Source: Sporobolomyces roseus (lineage: Eukaryota; Basidiomycota; Microbotryomycetes; Sporidiobolales; Sporidiobolaceae). Taken from it: a DNA stretch of 64,000 nucleotides. Location of the stretch: NCBI GenBank assembly GCA_016617785.1, contig JADILM010000005.1, positions 310,001-374,000 on the forward strand, written 5' to 3'. Position numbers and translations under genes: made by a program. Shown one piece after another: positions 1-11,747 of this stretch; the stretch's first letter is position 1, and each line of letters starts with the position of its first letter. The notes under the pieces are model-generated. The model was not told where the DNA came from, ran no database searches, and saw only the letters and a list, made by a program, of their open reading frames with translations.

Positions 1-3000
1 TTGAGGAAAGCGATTGACACGGTTGTATGAGGGGAATCTGATAGGATGATGATGATGATGAAAATACAGGTGGAGCTCGAGGTGGTAAAGAGCAGCTAGT
101 ACTCTCTTTAGCACCTTTGACCAACATCGACCAAATCTTTGGCGACATGGTTTCCCGTTACGCCGACGAACTAGGACCGGTCATGGAGAAACTCTCTCGA
201 CCTTTGAGAATCGCGACAATGTGTTCTGGTACCGAATCTCCCATCTTGGCACTCCGACTCATGTTCCGTCAATTGGAACAACAAACTGGGATCAAAGGAA
301 GGATGCATCATATCTTTTCGGCCGAAATCGAACCGTTCAAACAAGCTTACATCGAAAGGAATTTTGGTCCTCCTCTTCTTTTTCGAGATGTTACCGAGTT
401 GTGAGCTACCTATTCCTCTGGACTACCTCCCCCGCTGTTGATGCTGACTGTGATGTCTTCATAGACCGAACGACGATGCAACTACGGCGTATGGAGCGAA
501 GAAAGCTGTACCAGGAGATGTTGACATGCTGTTCGTTTCAATTACTTCGTTCACTCAGGGACCATCCACTAACCTCTGCCCCTGACATCAACAGTATCGC
601 CGGCACATCCTGCGTCGACTACTCTGCGTTGAACACGAAACAAAAGGGAATTGATTCTGGAGGAGAATCTGGTTCGTCTTCCTTCTTTCGTTCTAGTAGC
701 TGACGAGAGAAGCTTATACGGTCTCGAATTCGATAGGTCGTACATTCAATGGTATGCTCAAGTATGTCGAGAAACATCAACCTGGTATCGTCATTCTCGA
801 GAACGTTTCGAAAGCTCCTTGGGATCAAGTCATTGTGAAATTCGCTGGAATCGATTACGATGCACAAGTGGTTCGTCTGGATACGAAGAAGTACTACATA
901 CCTCACACGCGAAATCGTGGTTGTGCGTCAATCTTTCTTCCCTCTTTAATGTCTTTTCTCTGTCGATTGACGAGTGTGCTGCTTTTCGCAGACCTGATCG
1001 CTATTCCGAAAGTCAAGAAGAACCTGTTCGATTCGACATCGGAGCGCAAGAAAGGTTCAGCAGCGATGGTTGAAGATTGGTGTCAACGTATCAAAGGAGC
1101 CGAACGAAATGCCTCTGCTCCAACTGAAGAATTCCTCCTCGATTCCGACGACCCTCGAATCCATCGAGCTCGACAAGAAGCTTCCATTACAAAAGTCAAC
1201 GCAGATGGTAGTCAACGAGTAGCGATCGATTGGTACAAATGTGAACAAAGGCATTCGGTTCAACGACAACTCGAGAAATTGGGATTGCAGAAACCTCTCA
1301 CGGATTGGAAAGAAGGAGGAGGGAAACCACAGATGCCGGATGGGACTTGGCAGGATTGGGCGGAAGGACAAACGGAGAGGGTATTGGATTTGATGGATAT
1401 CTCGTTCCTTCGAGACGCGAAAATGGGGACTGATATCAGTATGTTTCCCGTTTCTTCTCCCTTTCTGCGAGGTGGTCGTGTCACTGACTCGCTTTCTGTT
1501 CTCTCGCCCTCGCAGCGTACAAGACTGCGATTTGGAATCTTTCGCAAAATGTCGATCGAACAACCGCCTCGAAATATTATGGAATCACTCCCGTTCGTCT
1601 CAGCTTCTCGTTCTATTTCTGTTCATTCGACTCAGCTAACCTCTCGGCGTTCGATAGTGTCTCACGCCCAACATGATCGCGTATCTTACGCTTCGAGGAG
1701 GACCTATCATTGGTCTCGAAGCTCTAGCACTTCAAGGACTTCCCATCGACGAGCTGCTTCTCACCCGAGAGAACAGTGATCAACTTGCGGATCTCGCTGG
1801 AAATGCCATGTGAGTCTCCACTCGTCTCTGCTGCTGTCTTTGCTCGTTGCTGACTCCTGCGAATGAATAGGTCCTCAACGGTAGTCGGATCGGCGATCAT
1901 GCAAGCTCTCATCGTTGCTGGTCATACTCTTCGTGCCGCAGCTCCAGGAGACGAGGGAGACATCGAGATGGAGGAACCGAAACTTACAAATGAGGAACTC
2001 AACGCTCGTTTCCGAGGCGAAGATCGACTCAAGAATCATCCAGTCGATTTCGCCGCATCTACACCTCCTCCCGCCGACTTACTCGATCTCGCCGACCGCT
2101 CTGCTCGCAAGTGCGACTGCGAAGGACCCGACGGTTTCTCGCCGAACCCGATCTCGACTTGCGTCAAATGTGGTCACTCGGCTTGCGCTGCTCATCAAGG
2201 AAAGCCCAAGCACGTCTATGAAGAAGTCAAAGCCGAACGACTCCTTCCCGACGAGTTCGAAGCCAAGCTCAAAGCGATGCTACCGATGCGACTCACAATT
2301 CCGGGATTGACCGATCAAACTTTACGCCAACTCATCGACGAGGTTACCGAGAAAGGAGTCGAAGTAGATGGCAAGCTCGCCAAACAGTACCTCAAGGCTA
2401 TCGTCCCCTGTCTCGAGCACGCCGAGTATCACTTCGAAAGGATTCATCGTCGTCGAGGATGGTCCGTCACCTTCAGGAGCGATGGAGCAAGACTCGAACT
2501 TCACCTCGAGAAGAACTTGCTCGAATGGCGTCTGTTCGCGAATCCTCCAGCTGACGTGAGTTTTGCTTCGCTACACTCATGTCTATACAGCATCAGACTG
2601 ATTGCCTCGCTTTTGACAGCTCGCTACTATCGATCCTCTTCGCTTGTTCTTGCATCACCCTGTCGCACGTCTTCGCCTCGAACCCGGTACCTCAAGTCTC
2701 CTCGATGGCGCCTGGGATCTCAGTATCCCTCTCAAGTCGTACACTGGTTCGATCGACATGAGTTTCCAAGAATTCGTTCCTTCTTGGAGGGCGAAACTTC
2801 AGCTCACCGACTTCCTCGAGGAGAAGCGACCGAAGTACATCGACGTCAAGTTCGATGGCAATGCTGAAGCTGTGAGTCTCCACTTTGACCCCTTCCGCAT
2901 CAATATCGCCACTGACTCGATTGAGACTCGCTCGTACAGCTCGACCGATCGATCGACGGCAAGTACGTCCTCGAGGATCTTTGCGGAACTGCTTGCAACT

Positions 3001-6000
3001 CTCTCTATCGTCGATGCGATCCGGAGGAGAAGGACCCTCTCTACTTCTTCTTCGACCCTTCTTCCTATCTCGAAGTCGAACACGATCGTTACGTCTTCGC
3101 TGACGATTGCTCTCGAATCTCGACTCATCGTCGACTCATCGCCAGCCTCGATCCGAAATGGCGTCCTCCGTACTCGTCCAGCTCTGCCGCTATCTCGAAA
3201 TCGCAACGACCAAAGATCAGTATCGCTCGAAACTGGACAACTCTTCCCGAGATCAAGCTCACTGCCGGTAGCGCAAACCTCGTTGAAGACAATCAGTTCT
3301 CGACTATCGCCGATGGATTCAAGCTATCGATTGGAGTTGACGATTGCAAGTTCACCGAGAATCTCTTGTCAGCTGTCGTCAAACTCGACAAAGCTCCTTC
3401 TTCTCGATGGGCTACGGATACTTTCCACGAAGTCGATCTCCATCTCGAAGGTCCCGAGGTCTTCTCAAAGATTCGTTGGATGCTTTCTCGAATTCCTGAT
3501 TGGAACGTGCTTCAGCAATGGTCAGAAGTCGATTCAAAGGTGCGACGAACCGCTTGTTGATCTACCTCCTTTCTCGAAGAACAAAACTGACCTCGAACTT
3601 TGCACCTTTAGACGATTCCGAAGGAGACATGTCAATCTTGCGCCCCTGCTCCTCCAACTGTCAAATGGTTACGAGAGATCAAACCTACGGGCGTCAGCTT
3701 GTTGACAAAGATCATCGCTCTCGAAGATGGAAAAGAAGCTGCTGATTTCGAACGCGTGAGTCTCTTCTGTCAAGTTTGAGCCGACTGATGCTCACGATAG
3801 GTTGACACCTCGCAGACTCTCAAAGACCGACCCTCTCCCGTTCTCCTTCACACTCGTCAAGTTGGCGACCATTTCGAACTTCGTATCGGTCTCAACGCTG
3901 CCTCCTTGTCTCACGCCGCTCTCGCTCAACTACCAGCTCCTACCCTCAGTCTCTGGAAGACATCAGCTCCGACAGTCGAATGGCGTCTCGCAAACAGTGG
4001 TACTCATGGATCGAAACTCGGACGACAAGGTCTCTCTTCGACTTTCACGATTCAAAGCAACCGAAATAGTCCTTCTGCCGAACAGCCAAAGAAGTTCAAA
4101 ACTTACCCTCTTCGACCCGAACAACTTCGTTCTCTTCACTGGATGGTCGAACAAGAAGCGAATCCGAAACCTTGGATCGAAGAAGAAGTCGCAGAGTATC
4201 TTTTGCCAGAGATGAATTGGCATGCCGAGGCAAGAGCGAAGAGGGAAGTGACTGTTCGAGGAGGTGTAGTTGCCGATGCTGGTGAGCTCTATCTCTCTTA
4301 CTCTCTCTACTATCGAGCGATGTTGCTGACTCCCTTATGGCGACATCCAGTCGGTTACGGGAAAACTGCGATCACAATCGCTCTCATCTGTGCTCGTCGG
4401 AAGCACGACGCCGATCCAAAACCAGAGAAAGGTCGTATCGCTGTCAAGGCTACTCTCATCGTCGTTCCGAAACATCTGATGAAACAATGGCCGAAGGAAA
4501 TCAACAAGTTCACCGATTCTGGTCTCGCAGTTGTTCAGCTCGATACAGCCGCTCGCCTCAAGAAGGTCACAATTCAGGAGATCATGGATGCCGATATCGT
4601 TATCATGCCGGAGAGTCTATTTACTTCACCAGTATTCTGGGCACTCTTGTTCGTCGTTCACACTCTCAGATCCTCTTCCCTGAAGATCTGTCACTGATCT
4701 CTGCCGCTTTCATCTACCCACAGAACCGACTTCTCCGCAAGCAAGACTGGCTGCAAGTTCGACGACAAGGGTAATCGATACTTCCGACACTGCGTCAACG
4801 AAGCTCTCGAAACTTTGGGAGATCAAGTCGATCGACTCGTCGATGAAGGTGCGACTGCTGTTTACAAGAAGATTCAAGAAGCTCGCAAAGTCCGTGCCGC
4901 TCCTCCCACCGACATCTTCATCCCCGCTACTCGCAAAGCTTCCGTGAGTCCCTCTTTCCGCAAAATCCGCTTACTTCGTCTCGCTCACCTCTCTTCACTC
5001 TACTCTGCAGAATAAAGTAGCCGAATCAAAGAACGATGGAGAAGACGATTCTGATGAAGAAGGAGAGAAGAAGAAGAAGCCTACGAAAGGAAAGAAGAAG
5101 TTTGTCGACATGAACGAGAAAGAGCTTCGAAAAGAGCTAGCGACCAAGGATCTCAAGGATGACAAAGACGTCGTAGCGTTGACACAAGATGAATGGTCTC
5201 TCAAGAGTTCCGAGGTCAAAGAGGATTACACCGAGATGAAAGCTCCTCCTCTCGCCATGTTTTCGTAAGCCTTTCATCGTCTCTTGTCTTCCTCCGCCTC
5301 ATGAGTCTGACTCGTCGCATTTCTTTCTTCTAGGTTCGCTCGTATTGTTGTCGACGAGTTCACCTACACAAGCGGATCTGTCCTCGTCGGTATTCACCAC
5401 ATTCGCGCTCGCGCTCGATGGGTTCTTTCCGGAACTCCTCCCCTTTCCGATTTCTCCGAGATCAAAAGGTGAGTCTCCTTTTTTGAATAATACACGCATG
5501 CATTCGATTGATGTGTCTTTTCTTCTCAGTATCGCAAACCTCCTGCATTGTCACCTCGGAATTCACGATCCGAGTGAAGGAAAGGACAAGACTGTCGATA
5601 TGCGAAACGCCGAGCAAACTTCTGCCGAGAAGTTCCGCTCTTTCTGCGACGTTCGTTCTCGAGCATGGCATGCCCGACGAGACGAAGCTGCTCAACGGTG
5701 TTAGTCTCGCACTCTTTCCCTCAAATTTGATTCACCTCGCTCATTCACTCCTGCTACGTACAGTCCTTGATCAATACGCTCGTCAGAACGTCGCCGAGAT
5801 CGATGAGATTCCTCTAGAAACAGAAGTCATCAACGTTCAACTTCCCGGTGCTGAAATGGCGTTAGTCCTCGTTTCGCTTTTTCGCCGAAGGGACACTTAC
5901 TCATGTTTCGCCTTTCCCGACAGCATCTACCGAGAACTAGAACACCATCTCTACAACATCGATCCTGCGCTGTACGTACTCTCCTGCTTATTCCTAGTGA

Positions 6001-9000
6001 TCTTGAGCTAACTCGTCTGAATCGTTCATTAGCGCTAAAATCGCAAAAGTCAAGCCTGAGAAAGCTGGTGATCGGTACAACTCGTATCCGTTGAGTCTCT
6101 TTTCTCGCATGCGGTACTGACGTTTCATCTCTCTCGAATTTTAGTGATCGTCGACTTCGCGAAGCTCTCGGTCAATCGAAAACTCCCGAAGAAGTGCGTT
6201 CTCCTCCTCGTATCCTTTGCTGTGATGTCTTCTTATGTTGTCCTCCACTCGACAGGCTCTACTAAAGCGATGTTCTCACTTCACCCTCGATCTCGACGAA
6301 TCGGAACTTTTCGACTCGAACGTCGAAAGCGTCTGCGACTTCATCCTTCGAAAACGACAGATCCAACTAGCCGATTGTCAAGAGCAATTCAAACGCAAGA
6401 TCGCTGCTTGCGCTTACATGCATCGTTGGATTCAAGAACAAGACTGGAGCGACGACAAGAAGCTCAATGCGACTCCTCACTTCCTCAACACACTCTCGGT
6501 CCTCTACGTCAATGGCTACGGAGATCGAGAAGGAAACGAGTGCCTTCGAGGGATCGCAGCATCGGTTGGATGTAGCTGGGACGCCGAGGACAAGCTCGCG
6601 AGCGTTTCCAGAAACGCTCCGAAAGACTCCCCGAAACCGACAACGAAGGACGTCGAAGCGCTACACTCTGGACGAGCAGCGAAGGAAGGGAAGGACGAAT
6701 GGGCTGTCGCGAAACTCCTCCTCTTGCGAAGCGCTTCCCTTGAACTTCGTCGACTAGGAAGTGAACTGATCGGTCGTTACCGTTCTGCTCGTTACTTCGA
6801 CTGTGTTCGAAACCTCGTTCGCAAGACTGACGACGAAACCGTGGAGGAGGATGCAAACTCGAAGGACATCGCCGTCCTCTCCTGTTGTGGTCACTCTGGA
6901 ACTGCCGATGAAATCCATCAAGCTGTTCGCGAAGGTCGATGTGTCGATCCGGACTGCCTCGCCTCGGTCAATTCTCAGTACATCCTCGACTCGCAAGCTC
7001 TCGGTACCGACGTTCACTCTGGCAATTACGGTCACAAATTGGAAACTCTCGTCACTCTCATCAAGAAGACGCCGAAGGAGGACCGTTGCATCGTCTTTGT
7101 TCAGTTCGACGATCTGTTCGACAAGGTTCATGAAGCTCTCACGGTCTACGGGATTCCTACAACGGTCATCCTCGGCGATGCGAAGAAGCAGTCGACTTCC
7201 CTCGACGATTTTCAAGACGTTGACAAGAAAGGTCAGAAGGTGCTTCTGCTCAAAGCTACGGATTCCTCCTCGTCTGGTGAGTCTTCCTTTCCTTCACCCC
7301 GTTCGAGTTTGGACTTCGCTAATTCATCTGCTTCCAATCGATTAGGTGCCAATCTTACTGTCGCGAATTGGGCTTACTTCGTCTCGCCGCTTCTCACTGA
7401 TACAAAAGCTCAATACAAAGCGTGCGTTCAGTCTGTTCTAATCTCGAGCGTGTCTCCAATTCGCTGACACCAAGCATTGACCTTTGCCCTGTCTACGTCT
7501 CTCCTTCTTCATTCAACCCATCTCCAGTCTCGCTACTCAAGCTATCGGTCGTATTCATCGTTACGGTCAACTGAAGACCGCAAACATCGTCCATCTTCTC
7601 GTTCCCTCTACGGTCGATTACGATACTTTCTCGAACCTCAACGAAACTCCCATCGCCGAACTCGTCAAGTCAGATCGAAAACCTATCGTCAATCCTTTGC
7701 GCGAGAAGTCTCACAAGTATGAACCTCGAGGGAAGAAGGCCTTGACGGCCAAGGAGGCGGCAGATGCGGAAGCTTGGAAGAAGCTGGATCTCGAAGCGGA
7801 GAAGGAGAGGGCCTGGGCCGGAGAACTACCTTTCAACGGAGAAGCCAGTACATCAAAAGGCAAAGGAAAAGCTAGCACTACGAAAGCAGGAGCAAAGTCA
7901 ACTACTTCGTCCTCCTTGAAATCGAAATCAACCGCTGCGAGTAAAGGAAAGAAGAAAGTCGAGATCGTTTCGGACGACGACGATATCGTGTTTGAGGATG
8001 ATGAGGACGAGGATGAGGACGAATCTGAACCGAGTGCTGTCGACTCGGATGTTGTGATCATGGTGAGTTTTCTCCTTCTTTTCTCATCTTTTGATTCCAT
8101 CGAGACAATACTTACTCGCTCTTCCTACTCGCGAAACAGGGAGGTGATAGTGACGACTTTGAACTCGATTCAAGTCCGAAAGCTGCTGCTGCTGCTGCCA
8201 AGGTATGCTCCCCTCTCCTCGCTCTCTCGTCTCGTATCCCGACATTGACATTCTCTCTCTACCGCACAGACTGATCGTGCTCGACGTGCGAAACCTCGAA
8301 CATCCTACGTTGCTCAGCTTGACGATTCAGAAGAATCAGGAGGAGGAGAGGAGGAATCTGAGGGAGAACCGTCTCCACCCCCTCAAAAGGTAGACTCTTC
8401 TTGCTCCAAATCCTTGTATTGCATCCGACTAATTTTGCATTCCCTTCCTTGTGCAGCGCAAGAAGCGGGTCATCGCTGATTCTGAAGAGGAGGAAAGTGA
8501 GGAGGAGGAGGTAGAAAAGGTCAAGAAACCCTCAGCTCCGGTACCCGCATCGAAGGACAAGGGCAAGGCGAAAGAAGTCGTTCAGGACAAGGGCAAAGGG
8601 AAAGCGAAGATGGAAGAGCCCGCGAAGGATGGACCGCCACCAGCAAAGAAACGCAAATCGATCGCACCTCGTTCATCTTTCGTCGGAGTCATCGTTCCCC
8701 CTCCTTCCTCCTCCCCTCGTAGCAAGAAACCTTCATCTTCTACCTCTGCACCTTCTTCCTCTGCCGCCAAACCTTCCTCGAGCAGTACGAAACAAGGGAC
8801 TCTCCTCGGTTTCTTCAAGAAAGGTCCCGCTCCTGCTCCTTCATCGTCATCACAAGAAAAGAACAAAACGACTTCGACTTCGATCTTTAGAGCACCAGCG
8901 TCGAAGGGAAAAGACAAGAAGAGCGAAGATTTGGAGCGAATGAGCGAAACGAGTGGATCTAAGGAAGCGACTCCGGATGAACCCAACGTCGACATGGTAG

Positions 9001-9125
9001 ACGATGATGGACAAGCTCCTGCTACCGCCATGACCACGCCTGCAGACGAACTGCTTGACCCGCTTGAGAAAGGATCGGAAGGAGGAGGAGAGGGAGAAGA
9101 AGAGGATGAAGAGATGGAGGCTTGA
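1..9125 (+). CDS. DNMT5: DNMT5-type cytosine-5 DNA methyltransferase fused to SNF2 ATPase (5' partial)
   Basis: The gene enters the window inside an intron; the first visible exon starts about 45 with an Asp run. Early exons read 45-400, 465-530, 595-671, 737-922, 992-1438, 1516-1592, 1658-1809, 1871-2555, 2620-2871, 2940 onward. The methyltransferase comes first: motif I (MCSGTESPILAL, ~215-250), the cysteine loop GTSCVDYS (~605), the ENV motif (~798), and a motif-X end (GNAMSSTVVGSA, ~1798-1905). A Cys/His cluster lies at ~2110-2205. The SNF2 part has Walker A GYGKT (~4353), a DExx box reading DEFT (~5352), a RING-like Cys/His stretch (~6885-6965) and motif VI QAIGRIHRYGQ (~7535-7570). The tail is acidic and Lys-rich, with an NLS-like AKKRK and a PIP-box-like motif at 8793-8816. 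In Cryptococcus, Dnmt5 is an ATP-dependent maintenance CG methyltransferase. About 2,500 residues are visible; an N-terminal chromodomain, if present, lies outside. No break was seen. DNMT5 is much likelier than a RAD5/RAD8-like ATPase because methyltransferase and ATPase are in one gene. Confidence 0.93.
8793..8816 (+). other. PIP-box-like PCNA-binding motif in the DNMT5 tail
   Basis: In the last DNMT5 exon the residues read K-Q-G-T-L-L-G-F-F-K-K. This fits the canonical PIP box Q-x-x-(hydrophobic)-x-x-aromatic-aromatic, with Gln at 8793, Leu at 8802 and Phe-Phe at 8811-8816, followed by basic residues. The surrounding tail is Ser/Pro/Lys-rich and probably disordered, as is usual for such motifs. 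Binding is inferred from sequence only. Confidence 0.6.
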
Positions 9126-9434
9126 TTTCCCCGAGGCTCGTTTAGGTGTTGTACCGATATGCTTTCCCAAGGTAGATCCACTGGTGCTATGTACGAATAA
9201 GATCGACTCGTTGTCCTGATCATTGCGAAGCGGTTGATACATCTCAGAATTCCGCTTTCTTCTGCTTGCTTCCCCGCCCCTTACTTGCAAGAGCTAGTTG
9301 CAGTTTCAGCTCTCTGATTCACTCTGCGAAGGACCTTGCGAAGCTTCGAAATTATTTGATGAATAAAAAAAAGCTCTCCTGGAAAAAACACTGCCCCTCT
9401 CCCTCTTCCTCCCACTCACCCCTACTCGTACACC
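9126..9434. other. DNMT5-HAS1 intergenic region
   Basis: This 309-base spacer holds the DNMT5 3' end and the HAS1 promoter. An AATAAA-like polyadenylation signal inside an A-run lies at about 9361-9372, and a CT-rich stretch just precedes the HAS1 start. No other gene was seen. Confidence 0.5.
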
Positions 9435-11747
9435 ATGCCGAGCTCAACACAACCACAAGCTAGTACATCAGCAGCGGTGATCGAAGCGAAGAAGCGCAAA
9501 CGCAAGAGACCTTCAAAGAAAGGAAAGGAATTAACAGAAGTAGTGACTCCAGTAGCTCCAGTAGAGGCCAACGATGAAGATGTAGAACCCTTGATCGATC
9601 CAGAGTACGAACCAACACCGGAAGATCAAGCTAGCAAGAAGAAGAAGGCAAAGAGTAAGAAGGTGGAGGGACCATTGGAAGGAACTCCTGCAGGCTTCGA
9701 GGTGGAACAAGAGCAAGCCGAGAAGGGAGAGAGTACGCCAGGAGATGCTCTAGCCCTCATGACTGGAGCGAAACCAGCACCTGAACCTACCATTACTGCA
9801 TTCTCTGCCCTCGACCTCTCTCCTGGAACTCGCAAAGCAATCGAAGGAATGGGATTCGAGAATATGACGGAAGTACAAGCGAGGACGATTCCTCCTTTGT
9901 TGGCTGGAAAGGATGTACTCGGTGCGGCAAAGACGGGATCTGGAAAAACTCTCGCTTTCCTCGTCCCTGCGATTGAGATGTTGAACAAGCTAAAGTTCAA
10001 GCCTAGGAATGGTTAGCTTCACTCCTCTCGTCCATTCCCTAGAGCGGCTGAGCTGATCCCTTGTCTTTCTGTCGAAAGGTACCGGTGCAATCGTCGTTTC
10101 ACCAACCCGAGAACTCGCTCTTCAGATCTTCGGTGTCGCCAAAGAACTCTGTGAACACCACAATCAAACTTTCGCGATCGTCATCGGTGGAGCAAACCGA
10201 AAAGCTGAAGCAGAGAAGTTGGCAAAGGGTGTCAATCTTTTGATCGCTACTCCCGGTCGATTACTCGATCATCTTCAGGTGCGCTGTTCACGAGCTACGT
10301 TAATCAGTGATCTCCAGCTGATATCTTGTCGTGATCCGCGCAGAACACGAAAGGATTCATCTTCAACAACCTTCGAGCACTCATCATCGACGAAGCAGAT
10401 CGAATTCTCGAAATTGGATTCGAGGACGAAATGAGGCAAATCATCAACCTCCTGCCCAAGGGTACGTTCTCCCTGTTCTACCTGCTTCGTAGTCAGCCTT
10501 GTTGATGCTATTTTCTCATTCACAGAGAACCGTCAATCCATGCTCTTCTCAGCGACTCAAACTACCAAAGTTACCGACCTTGCTCGCATGTCCCTCCGCC
10601 CTGGCCCCCTCTACATCAACGTCGATTCTCACCGCGACACCTCAACCGCCGACAACCTCGAACAAGGTTACGTCGTCTGCGATTCCGACAAACGATTCCT
10701 CCTCCTCTTCACTTTCCTTCGCAAGAACCTCAAGAAGAAGGTTATCGTCTTCTTCTCGAGTTGCAAGAGTGTACAGTACCATGGTGAACTGTTGAATTAC
10801 ATCGATGTACCCGTTCTCGATCTTCACGTACGTCCACTCTTCTCTCCTTCGCCCTCACTCGTTTACAAGACCCTGGACCTGATAGTGATTCCTGAATCTA
10901 TTGTTGATAGGGTAAACAAAAGCAACAAAAGCGAACCAACACTTTCTTCGAATTCTGTAACGCCCCTACCGGAATCCTCCTCTGCACCGACGTCGCCGCT
11001 CGTGGACTCGATATTCCCAAAGTCGATTGGATCATTCAATTCGACCCTCCTGATGATCCTCGAGACTACATTCATCGAGTCGGACGAACCGCTCGTGCTG
11101 GAAAGAATGGAAAGAGTTTGTTGTTCTTGTTACCGAGTGAATTGGGTTTCTTAAGGTTTTTGAAGGTCGCCAAGGTTCCTTTGAACGAGTATCAATTCCC
11201 GAACGAGAAGATCGCGAATGTTCAAGGTCAAGTGAGTCTGCCCTTCACTTTCCTCTACTCGCTCCCTTGCAGAAACTGATCACTGGCTCTCTCCACCTTT
11301 GAACAGCTCGAGAAACTCATTTCAAAAAACTACTACTTGAACCAATCAGCGAAAGATGGATTCCGAGCCTACATTCAAGCCTACGCCTCCTACTCGCTCA
11401 AAACCATTTTCGACGTTACCTCGCTCGACCTCGCTAAAGTAGCTCGCGCATTCGGATTCCAGACTCCTCCGAGCGTCAACATCAACGTTGGACGAAGTGT
11501 CAAAGGGAAGAAGAAGAGAAAGGATCATGTTGGAGGAGGAGAATCTGAGGAGGAGGAGAGTAGTGAAGAGGAGGAAGAAGAGGAGGATACTGATAGACAG
11601 AGGAGAGCGAAGATGCAGAGACGTGGTGGAGGTTACGAGGGAAAGAGGACGGTCGAGGGAAAGAGGTTTGGAGAGGACAAGGATATTTACAGGGAGCAAG
11701 GGAGGGAGAAGTTGAGAGGTGGAGGAGGAAAGAACTGGAGTCGATGA
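9435..11747 (+). CDS. HAS1: ATP-dependent DEAD-box RNA helicase HAS1 (DDX18 family)
   Basis: HAS1 helicases work in the nucleolus on 60S and 40S pre-ribosomes, releasing snoRNAs from pre-rRNA. Six exons join cleanly: 9435-10011, 10079-10278, 10344-10461, 10526-10827, 10911-11231 and 11307-11747. They give 652 residues, slightly longer than yeast HAS1 because of an N-terminal Lys/Glu-rich extension. Seen in order are a Q-motif region ([14 protein letters not shown]), Walker A AKTGSGKT (~9930), PTREL, the DEAD box (~10390), SAT (~10547), ARGLDIP and [10 protein letters not shown] (~11075-11105). The DUF4217-like C-terminal segment ([20 protein letters not shown]) is typical of the HAS1/DDX18 group. 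The end is acidic, then Gly/Arg/Lys-rich. The start ATG follows a CT-rich leader and has no competitor nearby. Confidence 0.95.

Noticed and set aside
7711..8100. Minus-strand Ser-rich frame opposite the DNMT5 tail
   Set aside because: Antisense shadow of the acidic and Lys-rich DNMT5 repeats, which read as Ser/Phe runs in reverse.
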